Positions 35,213-44,144 of a DNA stretch of 64,000 nt are shown in pieces. Where the stretch lies: positions 1,550,001 to 1,614,000 of the forward strand of contig OY829366.1 of assembly GCA_963691755.1 (NCBI GenBank), read 5' to 3'. Position 1 is the stretch's first letter; every line of letters starts with the position of its first letter. Both the position numbers and the translations under genes were made by a program. The DNA is from Dinoroseobacter sp013215265 (GTDB lineage: Bacteria; Pseudomonadota; Alphaproteobacteria; Rhodobacterales; Rhodobacteraceae). The notes under the pieces are model-generated. The model saw only the letters and a list, made by a program, of their open reading frames with translations, searched no databases and was not told the DNA's origin.

Positions 35213-35403
35213 CTTCGCTCCATAATGGCTTCGATGAACCAGAAATCCTCCGTTGCTCAAACCCCTAAATTTGTCCGGTGGGCGCTGACGCCAGACACTA
35301 GCGGCCCTAAGCTGCTGTTGATGCAGACCACGTACGCCGCGGTGCAGCTTCACTGAAGCGTACAGTGGTCATGCCAGCTGCCTTGATTTCAACAACGTGA
35401 TAC

Positions 35404-36000
35404 TCATTCGGACTCTACCTTCGTCCTACTTGCGTGATCGGCTTCGTCGCAGTCGCTAGCATACACAGAAGCATGATCGGAGATACAGTCGCGGCTGATG
35501 ACCAGGCTTTGACAAGTTTGTTCCTCAGAAAGATCTTCGATAGCGCGTATGATCGCATGTATGTTACTGATCGGCCCGTCCGGCCAGTCGGGCACGTCGC
35601 CCTCGACATAATCAGCCCCGCCACCGCCACCGGACCCGAAAGATGGCGATGTGTCGGCGAGGAAACCGACGACATTGTCATTGCCCCTGAGCACGTTACT
35701 CTTCTTCGTGATCGGCTGCGCAGCGGTAACTCGCAATAGCTCATCAACAGTAAATGACCAATCGTCCGAGCCTCCACGGATGGAATTCCGTCCGCAGTAA
35801 ATGTAGCCCGTCGCCATACATGCCAGATAGTGTGCGAGCGGGATGGATGAATGGAACCAAGGCGCTGTTGTTTGGGTCAGCTCGTGCTGCCAAACGCGAG
35901 GTTTGGCGTTTAGGTCGATGCCTCCATACTCGGCGCCATGGATAGGTGACCCTACCAAAGGCGCGCCGCTGAGGTCCCGGCGCCGTGGATCACTCCACAA
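35404..36000 (-). CDS. Hypothetical protein, possibly a broken gene
   Basis: 198-residue reading with a Gly-rich stretch ('PSFGSGGGGGADYVEGD') and an acidic C-terminus. A second minus-strand frame (36164-35952) just upstream looks continuous with it through a frameshift near 35960-36000, so this may be the 3' part of a larger, decayed gene. I recognise no family. It lies between the IS copy and a methyltransferase gene. Confidence 0.25.
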   Translation of the reverse strand: MWSDPRRRDLSGAPLVGSPIHGAEYGGIDLNAKPRVWQHELTQTTAPWFHSSIPLAHYLACMATGYIYCGRNSIRGGSDDWSFTVDELLRVTAAQPITKKSNVLRGNDNVVGFLADTSPSFGSGGGGGADYVEGDVPDWPDGPISNIHAIIRAIEDLSEEQTCQSLVISRDCISDHASVYASDCDEADHASRTKVESE

Positions 36001-36300
36001 ACGGAGTCTTCTTGTTCAACTACTTCTATGCGGACAGCTTGGACATTAACCTTCAGGTTTGGAACTACACCGCGGGATGGTTCCAAGATCAAACCGGCCT
36101 CGACAATTCCACAGTTCTTTTGCCAGACGACGCAGTCCAAGTGCCCTACACGATTATCAACCACTGCCGTTGGGACAGGCTGTGCAATATCTTACCGGCA
36201 TTGTTGTTCAACAGGACGTTCAAACCATTTGTTCTAAATAATTTTGAACACAATAATACCGCAGCCAATCCGATCCTTTATCAGCTTGCTTGATGATCTA

Positions 36301-36820
36301 GAAAAATCTCTCAGCACATAGTGTCCACGATGCAATTCGGAGATGACGTACATGTCAATTCGCACATCTCAGCGTCATGCCGAGTGTATAAAGCATTGTG
36401 GACCGGCTGCAGATGGGATGTACGCCTTGTGAAAATGAAGTTGTAAGGTGTCACGCAGTCAAAAACGAACCGGATGCCTGATATCTCCAAATAAAGACGA
36501 TAATTTAAATGGGTCATGCATCTTTGGGTCGTCCGCCATAACTCCCTTCGACCCAATAAAATGAATGGGCGCGTGCTCTGTATTTTTACATAAGGAGTAG
36601 ATATATCAATTTCTTAAGAGGTGCCTGTCCCAAAGATCATTATGCGGTAAGTTTAGTACCGTCAAAAGCGAACACACTAGCTTTAGCGTCATCTAGGAAC
36701 GTACCAGTTTCGCGATCAATGCCTAATTGTCGTCAAAATTGTTCTCCATAAGGCGACAAAATAATCGGTGAGCGATCGGGCTTTGTTGGTCTCATCTAGG
36801 GAAGAAAGCAGGCAATTAGA
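36301..36820. other. Gene-free region before the methyltransferase
   Basis: 520 AT-rich bases. Short ORFs on both strands lack ribosome sites and motifs. It probably holds the promoter for the methyltransferase gene at 36821; nothing else can be supported. Confidence 0.4.
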
Positions 36821-37432
36821 ATGGTTACAGCAGTTTTGGGCGATATGCATGAGCGCATGGTTTTCAATCGGCGGGTTGCGGTACTCAGCGAAACACTAGG
36901 CAACCTGGTCCCAGACGGTAGCCGCATGCTGGACGTCGGTACCGGCGATGGCCAAATCGCAAAGCTCATTGCAGCGCACGCGACCAGCGTAGATGTCGAA
37001 GGAATCGACATAATGAAACGCCCCACAACGCATATTCCCGTCACTTTGTTCGACGGCACCGTGATCCCGCATGAAGATAAGAGCTTTGACGTTGTCACCT
37101 TTGTAGACGTGCTTCACCACACAGATGACCCGGAAGCTCTGCTCAAAGAAGCCTCAAGGGTCGCGCGCCGCGCCGTCATCATCAAGGATCATCTATCAAA
37201 AAACTGGTTCGATGAGATTACGCTTCGCTTCATGGACTGGGTTGGGAACGCGCCCCATGGTGTTGTGCTGCCATACAATTACGGCTCTCGTGCCGACTGG
37301 AGCTGCTGGTTTGAAGCAGCCAAATTGGAAGCAGAGGAGTTTGAAACACGCGTGCCACTTTACCCGATGCCCGCAAGCGCAGTTTTCGGCCGAAAGTTGC
37401 ACTTCGTCGCCCGGTTGACGCCTAAGTCCTGA
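36821..37432 (+). CDS. Class I SAM-dependent methyltransferase
   Basis: 203-residue methyltransferase_11-type protein. Motif I is 'MLDVGTGDGQIAKLIA' and the downstream core is 'KSFDVVTFVDVLHHTDDPEA'. The substrate is unknown. It converges with gtrA (11-base overlap at the 3' ends) and belongs to the glycan-modification cargo between the two IS copies, so a lipid or sugar acceptor is plausible. Confidence 0.82.
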   Translation: MVTAVLGDMHERMVFNRRVAVLSETLGNLVPDGSRMLDVGTGDGQIAKLIAAHATSVDVEGIDIMKRPTTHIPVTLFDGTVIPHEDKSFDVVTFVDVLHHTDDPEALLKEASRVARRAVIIKDHLSKNWFDEITLRFMDWVGNAPHGVVLPYNYGSRADWSCWFEAAKLEAEEFETRVPLYPMPASAVFGRKLHFVARLTPKS

Positions 37433-37817
37433 AAGCGATCCGATCGCTAACATAGAAGCTGACAACGGCCGCAGCCCCTGCCGTCAGAAGAAAAATGAGT
37501 GTATCGACCAGAACAGTTTCTGTGACAAATCTGGTTGTGACGGTGGCAACCAAAGCCAGACTACCCAACTGTGTCGCGCCGTAGACAACAAAGCTTTTTG
37601 GCCCCTTTAACTTTGATGCAAATGTGATGCGGCGCTGCGCGAAATACGCAAGCGGAATACAGATTGCGTAAAGCAAAACAGATGTAGCAAATGCCGGCAT
37701 CGCAAAAGGGCCGACGAGCACTGCTGACAAGATCGAATAGCCAATGGCGAAACCGCCACCGACGAAAAGAAACCTTAGCATCTTTTCTTTGGTATCTCGC
37801 TCGGGGGTGGCAACCAT
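37422..37817 (-). CDS. gtrA: GtrA family membrane protein
   Basis: 131 residues with four hydrophobic helices ('FLFVGGGFAIGYSILSAVLV' is the first) and the family loop 'AQRRITFASKLKGPKSF'. GtrA proteins are thought to flip polyprenyl-phosphate-linked sugars across the inner membrane. It overlaps the GT-C gene by one base, and the divergent GT2 would make the lipid-linked sugar, so all three can form one Gtr-type glycosylation module. Confidence 0.83.
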   Translation of the reverse strand: MVATPERDTKEKMLRFLFVGGGFAIGYSILSAVLVGPFAMPAFATSVLLYAICIPLAYFAQRRITFASKLKGPKSFVVYGATQLGSLALVATVTTRFVTETVLVDTLIFLLTAGAAAVVSFYVSDRIAFRT

Positions 37818-39622
37818 CAGATATCCACCTGAAAGACCACAAGTGCATCACTGACGTTCGGGATCAGCATCAGGCCCTCGGCTGAACCGCCTGTCGCAAG
37901 TTGGTCTGCAAACGATGTTCCATTTCCGAATTCTTCGCCCTTGCACAAAACCAGATAATCCGCCTCTGAAGTTGTTAGCGCACGACGCAGTGTTTCCTCG
38001 TTGCCGATAAAGGGGAAGATAGTGTTGCCTAGCGCTTCGGGACTTCTGTGGTATGGGGCGGACAAAACATCATGGTCGGAGACCATCAGAATGGGAAGGC
38101 TGATATGTCCTGGTGAAAGAATGCGGCCCTTAGGAAGCGATGCGAGGCTGCTCAGGGCGCCGTTGGAGCGACAAGGGTGGTTCGACAATCCAGCAACTTC
38201 AGGCGCCACGCTCATTTGCCCACGGAATGCGGGGGCGAGGCTGCTGTAGATTTGCCCCGGCAGAAGGCAGAATGCGACCGCAAGTACCAACGAGACTGAT
38301 TTCAGTCGAGACCGGGCGTCAGTTTGCTTGGTGACCAGCAGTGCGGACAGTGCATATCCCATGAGGAACGGGATAACCGGGGCTGCGAGTACGATCAGCC
38401 GTATCTGGGAAAATGCGCCTGCGGTCCCGATCAGAGCGAAGATCAGAAGTGTTGCCGCTGTACGATCCGCAACCGTGAAACTCTCGCCAGACCGCGCTTT
38501 TAGCCCCAAAATGATTATGGTTATCAAACAGGTCGCTAAAGCAGGCAGGACAAGGCTGAAGGCCGCAGTTTCACCGGCGAGCAAGAAGCTCAAGGCCGGA
38601 CGGGCTTCATTGATCCAGAGTGTGATCATGTCACGCAATTCTGTGTTCAGATTTCCATAGGGAAAATTCGGGCACATTCGAAGGATCAGCAAGGCCGCAA
38701 CAATCGCAAATATAGAAATTGTAACTGTGCTGTTGAGAGCACCTAAAAACGAACGTGCGCTTCGTGTGGCCCATGCGCTACCCAGTGCGCTGGCTGCTCC
38801 GATTGTGACGAGCCCGAGCACTGGTGGACCAAGTTCGTCGCAGTGCATTGTGGACCATTCGCTTTGCGCTGTTTGTCCTGCAAACAGGGCAATGGCAAAA
38901 AACAGAAGTGTAAGACTGAAATACTGCAGTTGGTCAGCGTTCCGAACAGGACGCATCGTCGTGCGCACCATCAGGATCGCTCCGGTAATGGCAATCGGCA
39001 GCAGGTTTTCCAATCCAATCGCGAGAGACAATGCGGCAGCAATTCCTCCGAGAATACCCATGAGTTTCGGGCGTGAGGTTGGAACCAATGTAAATGCAAC
39101 GCAGCTGAACAGAAGGATTTGCAGGCCATGATGGTCAAGTTGCGTGGGGCCAAAATAGTTGCGACTGATGACTGCCCAGAAAACGCAGCCAAATATGGCG
39201 AAAGCCGCCGCCCAAGGGCCTGCAATGCGCCATGAAACAGCACCAGTCAGAGTAATAAAAACAACCTGCAAAAGCACAGGCCAAAGCATCGCCGCCCAAG
39301 AGAGCGCAAAGCCAGGGTCTAGGAAAAGGCCCAGAACAAATGCGACAGCAGCAATCCCAAGGTCAACGTAGCGGGACCAATGCAGCGAAAGCCCTTCTGG
39401 CGGCAAGACACGGTAATTCGCCATGTCGAACCAGCTCTGACCAGCAAGCCAGTCCCGAACGGACAGATATCTCATTATACTGTCATTCCCGGTCATGCTC
39501 ATTTGCCCATAAGGGTCACTGAAAACGGTCCAGAGCGATGCGACAACAAGGTAGGCCGCGCTGGCAATTGCCGCGCAAAGGCATATCCAGCCACCTTTCC
39601 CTGTGGGTTTTTCAGTCTGCAT
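37817..39622 (-). CDS. Polytopic GT-C-like membrane glycosyltransferase
   Basis: 601 residues with about a dozen hydrophobic segments, starting 'ICLCAAIASAAYLVVASLWT'. A conserved-looking acidic first loop 'TGNDSIMRYLSVRDWL' and the motif 'LDHHGLQILLF' recall STT3/ArnT-type GT-C enzymes, where acidic residues in the first periplasmic loop are catalytic. A soluble C-terminal tail follows. It probably transfers a sugar from a polyprenyl-phosphate donor to a surface acceptor; donor and acceptor are unknown. Confidence 0.7.
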   Translation of the reverse strand: MQTEKPTGKGGWICLCAAIASAAYLVVASLWTVFSDPYGQMSMTGNDSIMRYLSVRDWLAGQSWFDMANYRVLPPEGLSLHWSRYVDLGIAAVAFVLGLFLDPGFALSWAAMLWPVLLQVVFITLTGAVSWRIAGPWAAAFAIFGCVFWAVISRNYFGPTQLDHHGLQILLFSCVAFTLVPTSRPKLMGILGGIAAALSLAIGLENLLPIAITGAILMVRTTMRPVRNADQLQYFSLTLLFFAIALFAGQTAQSEWSTMHCDELGPPVLGLVTIGAASALGSAWATRSARSFLGALNSTVTISIFAIVAALLILRMCPNFPYGNLNTELRDMITLWINEARPALSFLLAGETAAFSLVLPALATCLITIIILGLKARSGESFTVADRTAATLLIFALIGTAGAFSQIRLIVLAAPVIPFLMGYALSALLVTKQTDARSRLKSVSLVLAVAFCLLPGQIYSSLAPAFRGQMSVAPEVAGLSNHPCRSNGALSSLASLPKGRILSPGHISLPILMVSDHDVLSAPYHRSPEALGNTIFPFIGNEETLRRALTTSEADYLVLCKGEEFGNGTSFADQLATGGSAEGLMLIPNVSDALVVFQVDI

Positions 39623-39843
39623 TGGCAGTATGTCTACACGTTGTCGTTGTGCTCGAATTGCAAGGACAGTGTCGCGACGGGATTGTAATCACAACAGTCC
39701 ATGTCGTGACCTTAGAAAAAGCACTTCGCGTATTGTTGTTTCACAACGCCCTCATTCCTCCCCATTTCTGCCCTCTTTTTTTGATTGGATTGTTTCCAAA
39801 GGCGAAAAAACGCCGTCAACAATACAAACTGAGGCACACACAG

Positions 39844-41034
39844 ATGACTGAGCTGACGATCCTTATGCCCTGTCTGAACGAGGCAGAGACACTCGAGGCA
39901 TGTATCACAAAAGCAATAGGCTACATGCGGCGCGCCGGCGTGAACGGGGAAGTCCTGATCGCCGACAATGGCTCAACCGACGGCAGCCAGGCGCTGGCAG
40001 AGTCTCTCGGTGCGCGGGTCGTACACGTGCCTGTCCGGGGGTACGGGGCGGCACTTGGCGTGGGCATCAAAGCGGCGCGCGGTCGGTATGTTATCATGGG
40101 GGATAGCGACGATTCCTACGACTTCTCGAACCTAGATCCCTTCATGCATGAACTGCGTAAGGGTGCTGATTTGGTTATGGGCAATCGCTTTAAGGGCGGT
40201 ATTGCGCGCAATGCCATGCCGCCATTGCATCGTTATCTCGGCAACCCGGTTCTTTCGACGATCGGCCGGGTCTTCTTTCGTGCGCCAGTGGGCGATTTTC
40301 ACTGCGGGTTACGGGGCTTCTCGCGCGACGCAATCTTGGGGTTGAAGTTGAACACTCCAGGTATGGAATTTGCGTCCGAAATGGTAATCCAGGCCACAGT
40401 TATGGGGTTGAAGATAAAGGAAGTTCCCACAACGCTCAGCCCTGATGGCCGCTCGCGCCCACCTCATTTGCGCAGCTGGCGTGACGGGTGGCTACACTTG
40501 AAGCTGTTGCTGACATTCGCACCGCATTGGCTGTTCTACTATCCCGGAATGGCGCTTCTTGCGGTTGGCACTTTCATCTTCATAAGCCTGCTAGGCGGGC
40601 CTATAACCATCGGGGCTGTAACCTTTGACATCGCATCGCTCATTTTGGCATCTGCTTTGATCCTGATCGGTTTCCAACTGGCTTGCTTTTATGGGCTGGC
40701 CCGGCTGCATTCGGTAAAAGCAGGTCTGTTGCCAAGATCGGAACGCTTTGAACGTCTCGCTGGCGCCATAACGGTAGATCGTGCCTGTCAGGTAGGTGCG
40801 TTGCTGCTTTTGGCAGGGTTTAGCGCAACAATTGGTGCGTTCGTGATCTGGAATAATGCGGGTTGGGGTGATCTGAATCCAAGCGTTATCGCAAGGCCAG
40901 CAGCATTTGCTGTTGTCTGCGCTTCATTGGGTATTCAGGCGACTATGGCTGGCTTCCTATGGGGTCTGCTCGGCAAGCGGTTTGGCGAAGAGCAAAGCGT
41001 TCCAGCGGACGTCATGCTTCCTACTGAAGGATAA
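39844..41034 (+). CDS. GT2 polyprenyl-phosphate sugar transferase with membrane tail
   Basis: 396 residues. The GT-A domain has 'LTILMPCLNEAETLEACITK', the 'ADNGSTDGS' nucleotide region, and the metal-binding 'MGDSDDSYDF'. Four hydrophobic segments follow from about residue 235 ('LLAVGTFIFISLLGG'). The layout is that of GtrB/dolichyl-phosphate-mannose synthase-like enzymes. I start at ATG 39844; a longer reading from 39538 is antisense to the GT-C gene. It is divergent from GT-C and gtrA across ~220 bp. Confidence 0.86.
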   Translation: MTELTILMPCLNEAETLEACITKAIGYMRRAGVNGEVLIADNGSTDGSQALAESLGARVVHVPVRGYGAALGVGIKAARGRYVIMGDSDDSYDFSNLDPFMHELRKGADLVMGNRFKGGIARNAMPPLHRYLGNPVLSTIGRVFFRAPVGDFHCGLRGFSRDAILGLKLNTPGMEFASEMVIQATVMGLKIKEVPTTLSPDGRSRPPHLRSWRDGWLHLKLLLTFAPHWLFYYPGMALLAVGTFIFISLLGGPITIGAVTFDIASLILASALILIGFQLACFYGLARLHSVKAGLLPRSERFERLAGAITVDRACQVGALLLLAGFSATIGAFVIWNNAGWGDLNPSVIARPAAFAVVCASLGIQATMAGFLWGLLGKRFGEEQSVPADVMLPTEG

Positions 41035-41225
41035 AAGCGTCGGCGAGGCGTGGGGCCATTAATGCATAATAAGCTCAGATTCTTATGTTTTTTGTGAAGA
41101 GCAGCCAGGTGGTCGACAATCCTTAGGTCGGATCTGTTGGTGAATATTTCGCGCAACGCTTGCTTACTATACGCGCTAAGACCGCGTAAAATATAGCCGT
41201 CAGCGCCTGTGGTCGGGAACACAAG

Positions 41226-41605
41226 TCATACCACTTGCGCGGAGACGCTTTCAGCGGCGGCTGTTCTGACGACCTCTAAAAACCTTTCCACAGTCTCAGA
41301 ATTCCCGGCTTTTCGAAAGGCAACATATAACTCGATTGGCGTGGCGCATGGTTCAAACGGAACGAAGGTGACGCCCGGAGGGGCAATATTTTGCACCCAC
41401 GCCGGTGCCAGGGCGAGACCCAGTCCGTGGGCCACAAATTGTAGAAGCGTGGATTTGTCGATGAGTTCGCAGACAATGTTCGGTTGTGCGCCAATCTGCC
41501 GGAACGCGTTCCAAAGCACGTCGTGTAGGACGGGCCGCGCACGCTTTGGATATCCGATAATCGGTTGTTCAGCTATATCGGAGGCCGACAGCGTCGCCGA
41601 CTCCG
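41226..41605 (-). pseudogene. LysR regulator, C-terminal effector-domain fragment
   Basis: About 125 codons reading 'DIAEQPIIGYPKRARPVLHD', then 'LLQFVAHGLGLALAPAWVQN' and 'VAFRKAGNSETVERFLEVV'. This is the second lobe of a LysR substrate-binding domain. The helix-turn-helix and first lobe are absent. The frame continues without a stop from the hsdM fragment upstream, giving a chimeric ORF. Confidence 0.78.
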
Positions 41606-42170
41606 TGCAGATACAGGTCATTGCGCTCAACCGAACGACCTCATCGACGATATCCACGCCAGTGAACGTCTCTTCGCGCAGCTTCCGAAGTTTGTCGCGG
41701 TCTTGACTCTGTCCCTTCATGTGATCGTAAGCGGACAAAAGGAAGCCGCCAGTACCGCACGCAGGGTCACAGACTGTCTCACCGATTTGCGGATCAACGC
41801 ATTCGATAATCGCCTCAATGACGGGGCGAGGTGTGAAGTATTGGCCAGCGCCGGACTTAACCTCTGAGGCGTTACTTTCTAGCAGGCCCTCGTAAATCTC
41901 GCCCTTCACATCGACGCCAATGCCAATCCAAGGACCTTCGTTATCGATCAGAGAAACAACGCGTGTTAGCTTTGCGGGATCACTCAGTTTGTTCATCGAT
42001 TTGCGGAAGATCGTGCCTATCAACCCTTCGGCTTTCGCAAGCTCTTCGAGGGTGTGCCGGTACTGTAATTCAAGCTCGTCGCCGGACTTGCCGGAAAGCT
42101 GAGCCGAGTTCCACTCAGTGGGGACTGATGAAGGCTCACCAAGCAACTCAACGCGCTCTTGGTCCCAAAA
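41606..42170 (-). pseudogene. hsdM: Type I restriction methyltransferase HsdM, internal fragment
   Basis: Readable HsdM sequence: 'RKSMNKLSDPAKLTRVVSLI', 'SGAGQYFTPRPVIEAIIECV', then SAM motif I 'VCDPACGTGGFLLSAYDHM'. The N-terminus is cut by the IS5 relic at ~42165. At the other end the family segment 'NDLYLHGVGD' appears one base out of frame, so there is a frameshift just before the LysR join. The catalytic NPPF motif and target-recognition part are missing, so it is not a working methyltransferase. Confidence 0.85.
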
Positions 42171-42990
42171 ACCCTGACGACGGACATATGACGGTTGCCG
42201 CGAGTGCGATGGCCGACAGGAAGACCTTGGGGCAACGGTCGTAGTGTGTCGCCACGCGCCTCCAATCCTTGAGCCTGCCGAACATAATCTCAATACGGTT
42301 ACGCCGTTTGTATCGGCGCTTGTCGTATTTGACCGGCATCTTGCGTTGCTCTCGACCGGGGATGCAGGCGCGTATCCCTTTGTTTTACAATGCATCTCGA
42401 AACCAGTCGGCGTCGTAGCCGCGATCCCCGAGCAGCCAAATCCACGTTTGGTATGCTGCTGAGCAGAACCCGAGCACCGATTTAATCGCTGACTTGTCCG
42501 GCAGTGACGAACAGGTTGAGCGGGCGACCTTCGCTATCACAGATAGCGTGCAGCTTTGTATTCATGCCGCCTTTGGTTCTGCCAATCAGGCGGCCACGCC
42601 GCCCTTTTTGACGCCCAAGCTGGACGCAGTACGATGGGCCTTGAGATAGGTCGCGTCAGTCATGACTGTCTTCCGTTCGCCGTGCTCGGCAGCCAAGCCG
42701 GCCAATATGCGAGCGAAGACACCTTTCTCGCTCCAACGCTTCCAACGGCTGTAAAGCGTCTTGTGTGGTCCGCATTCCTTGGGGGCGTCCCGCCAGCGCA
42801 ACCCATTGCGATTGATGAAGATAATCCCGCTCAGCACCCGTTTATCATCGACCCGTGGCTTGCCGTGCGACTTTGGGAAAAAAGGGGAAAGCTTGGCCAT
42901 CTGCTCATCTGTCAGCCAATAAAGGTCGTTCATATCATCGCTCCGTTTTTGGAGCCGTGAACCACGCAGCGCTGCGAAAATCAATGCATC
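42160..42990 (-). mobile_element. IS5-family element, decayed
   Basis: Minus-strand transposase in pieces. The first part (42933-42586) is 'MNDLYWLTDEQMAKLSPFFP' through 'TVMTDATYLKAHRTASSLGV'. After a -1 shift at CAAAAAGG, 'GRRGRLIGRTKGGMNTKL' continues. Later come an in-frame stop after 'TAGQVSD', another frameshift and a stop after 'DWFRDAL'. The end reads 'YDKRRYKRRNRIEIMFGRLK'. The slippery site is typical for this group, but the extra stops make it inactive. Outer ends are approximate. Confidence 0.8.
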
Positions 42991-43121
42991 CTGACCCTAA
43001 TCGTGTGAGTGATTCACGTTGCGATTGTTTCCGATTTGCAACTAATCGCCGCTAACATGCCCTAATAGAGCCTCAATGTAGTTCCAAGATGATTTCAACG
43101 CAAATGTCAGGGGCCAATACG

Positions 43122-44126
43122 ATGTGGGAATTCATTAAAATGACATTGGCGTCAGCTGGGGCCAACACGGCTGGTGTCATTTTTGACGCAGGACACTTTC
43201 TAAGTATTGGCCCACTCGCAACGGCATTTGTCATTGCGTTTGTCGTGGTTTTCGTGCGTCTGCGCAGGAGAAGGGGCGGTCGGGCGCCGTCGTTTAAGCG
43301 TGTATTCACAGCCTTATTCCCGAAGCGTGTTTTCTTGCATGGCTCGGCCAAGATGGATTACTTGGTTTTCCTCATTAACCAAGGTGTTCTGTTTTGGATG
43401 ACAGTAACGGTAATCCTAAGCCCCGCATTGGTTTCCGAGTTCATCCTGAGTAGCGCGCAGTTCTTCAATCTTGAAGGTAGTTCGGCAGATACCGGGCTTT
43501 GGGGGAGAATATTTTATTCCGTTATGCTGGTCCTTCTTTGGGATTTTGGAGCCTCCTGGGCGCATTATCTCAAGCATCGGGTTCCGATCCTCTGGGAACT
43601 TCACAAAGTACACCACTCAGCCGAAGTGATGACTCCTGCCACTGCAATGCGCCGCCATCCAATCGAAGCCGTTTTTGGGTCTTTGGTCGGTGCTGCAGTC
43701 TTAGGCTCGGGTATCGCAGTTTGGGTGCTTGTTTTCAGCCAAAACCCAATGCCGTTCACGATTTTCGGAACGCTGGCGGGCGTTTGGGTTTGGCGCATCT
43801 TTGGCTATAATCTACGTCATACGCATGTCTGGATCAGCTATGGCGACTTCTGGAACCGTATCTTCATTTCACCTGCTCAGCATCAGGTTCACCACAGCCG
43901 GTCGCCAGAGCATTTCGACACGAACTTTGGTCACATCTTTGCATTCTGGGACACTTTATTCGGAACCTTGTACCTGCCCAAACACGAAGAACGCGTCGAA
44001 TTTGGGATTGAAGAACACAATATGGAGCAGTTCAGGACGCTGCGGGGTGTCTACATAACCCCGATCAACAAGATCTTACAGCGCTTCAACCACAAACAGC
44101 CTGAGAAATCCGTTCCCGCCGAATAG
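43122..44126 (+). CDS. Sterol desaturase / fatty acid hydroxylase family protein
   Basis: About 334 residues, a di-iron membrane enzyme. The His-box motifs are 'WELHKVHHSAEVM', 'GYNLRHTHVW' and 'SPAQHQVHHSRSPEHFD', between several hydrophobic helices. ATG 43122 has AGGGG about 8 bases upstream; an earlier ATG at 43089 has none. It is followed after 18 bases by the MBOAT gene, so the pair is probably co-transcribed. Substrate likely a lipid or fatty chain. Confidence 0.83.
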   Translation: MWEFIKMTLASAGANTAGVIFDAGHFLSIGPLATAFVIAFVVVFVRLRRRRGGRAPSFKRVFTALFPKRVFLHGSAKMDYLVFLINQGVLFWMTVTVILSPALVSEFILSSAQFFNLEGSSADTGLWGRIFYSVMLVLLWDFGASWAHYLKHRVPILWELHKVHHSAEVMTPATAMRRHPIEAVFGSLVGAAVLGSGIAVWVLVFSQNPMPFTIFGTLAGVWVWRIFGYNLRHTHVWISYGDFWNRIFISPAQHQVHHSRSPEHFDTNFGHIFAFWDTLFGTLYLPKHEERVEFGIEEHNMEQFRTLRGVYITPINKILQRFNHKQPEKSVPAE

Positions 44127-44144
44127 GGAACGGATCAAGCCCCA

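Larger units (their letters stand above)
33787..35297 (-). mobile_element. IS3-family insertion sequence, copy 1
   Basis: 1511 bp, bounded by TGTCCGTCGTCAG (33787) and the inverted CTGACGCCAGACA (35297); the ends agree at 11 of 13 positions. It is flanked by CTAGCGGCC on both sides (33778-33786 and 35298-35306), an apparent 9-bp target duplication. It contains orfA and orfB overlapping by ATGA. Its translated genes are identical to those of copy 2 at 48445-49955 in the opposite orientation. Confidence 0.9.

Noticed and set aside
39538..39843. N-terminal extension of the GT2 gene
   Set aside because: The extra residues are antisense to the GT-C gene start and do not resemble a GT2 N-terminus; ATG 39844 starts the family motif.
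41226..42395. 389-residue ORF as a functional DNA methyltransferase
   Set aside because: The first ~75 residues are out-of-frame IS5 sequence, the middle is partial HsdM without NPPF, and the end is a LysR fragment.
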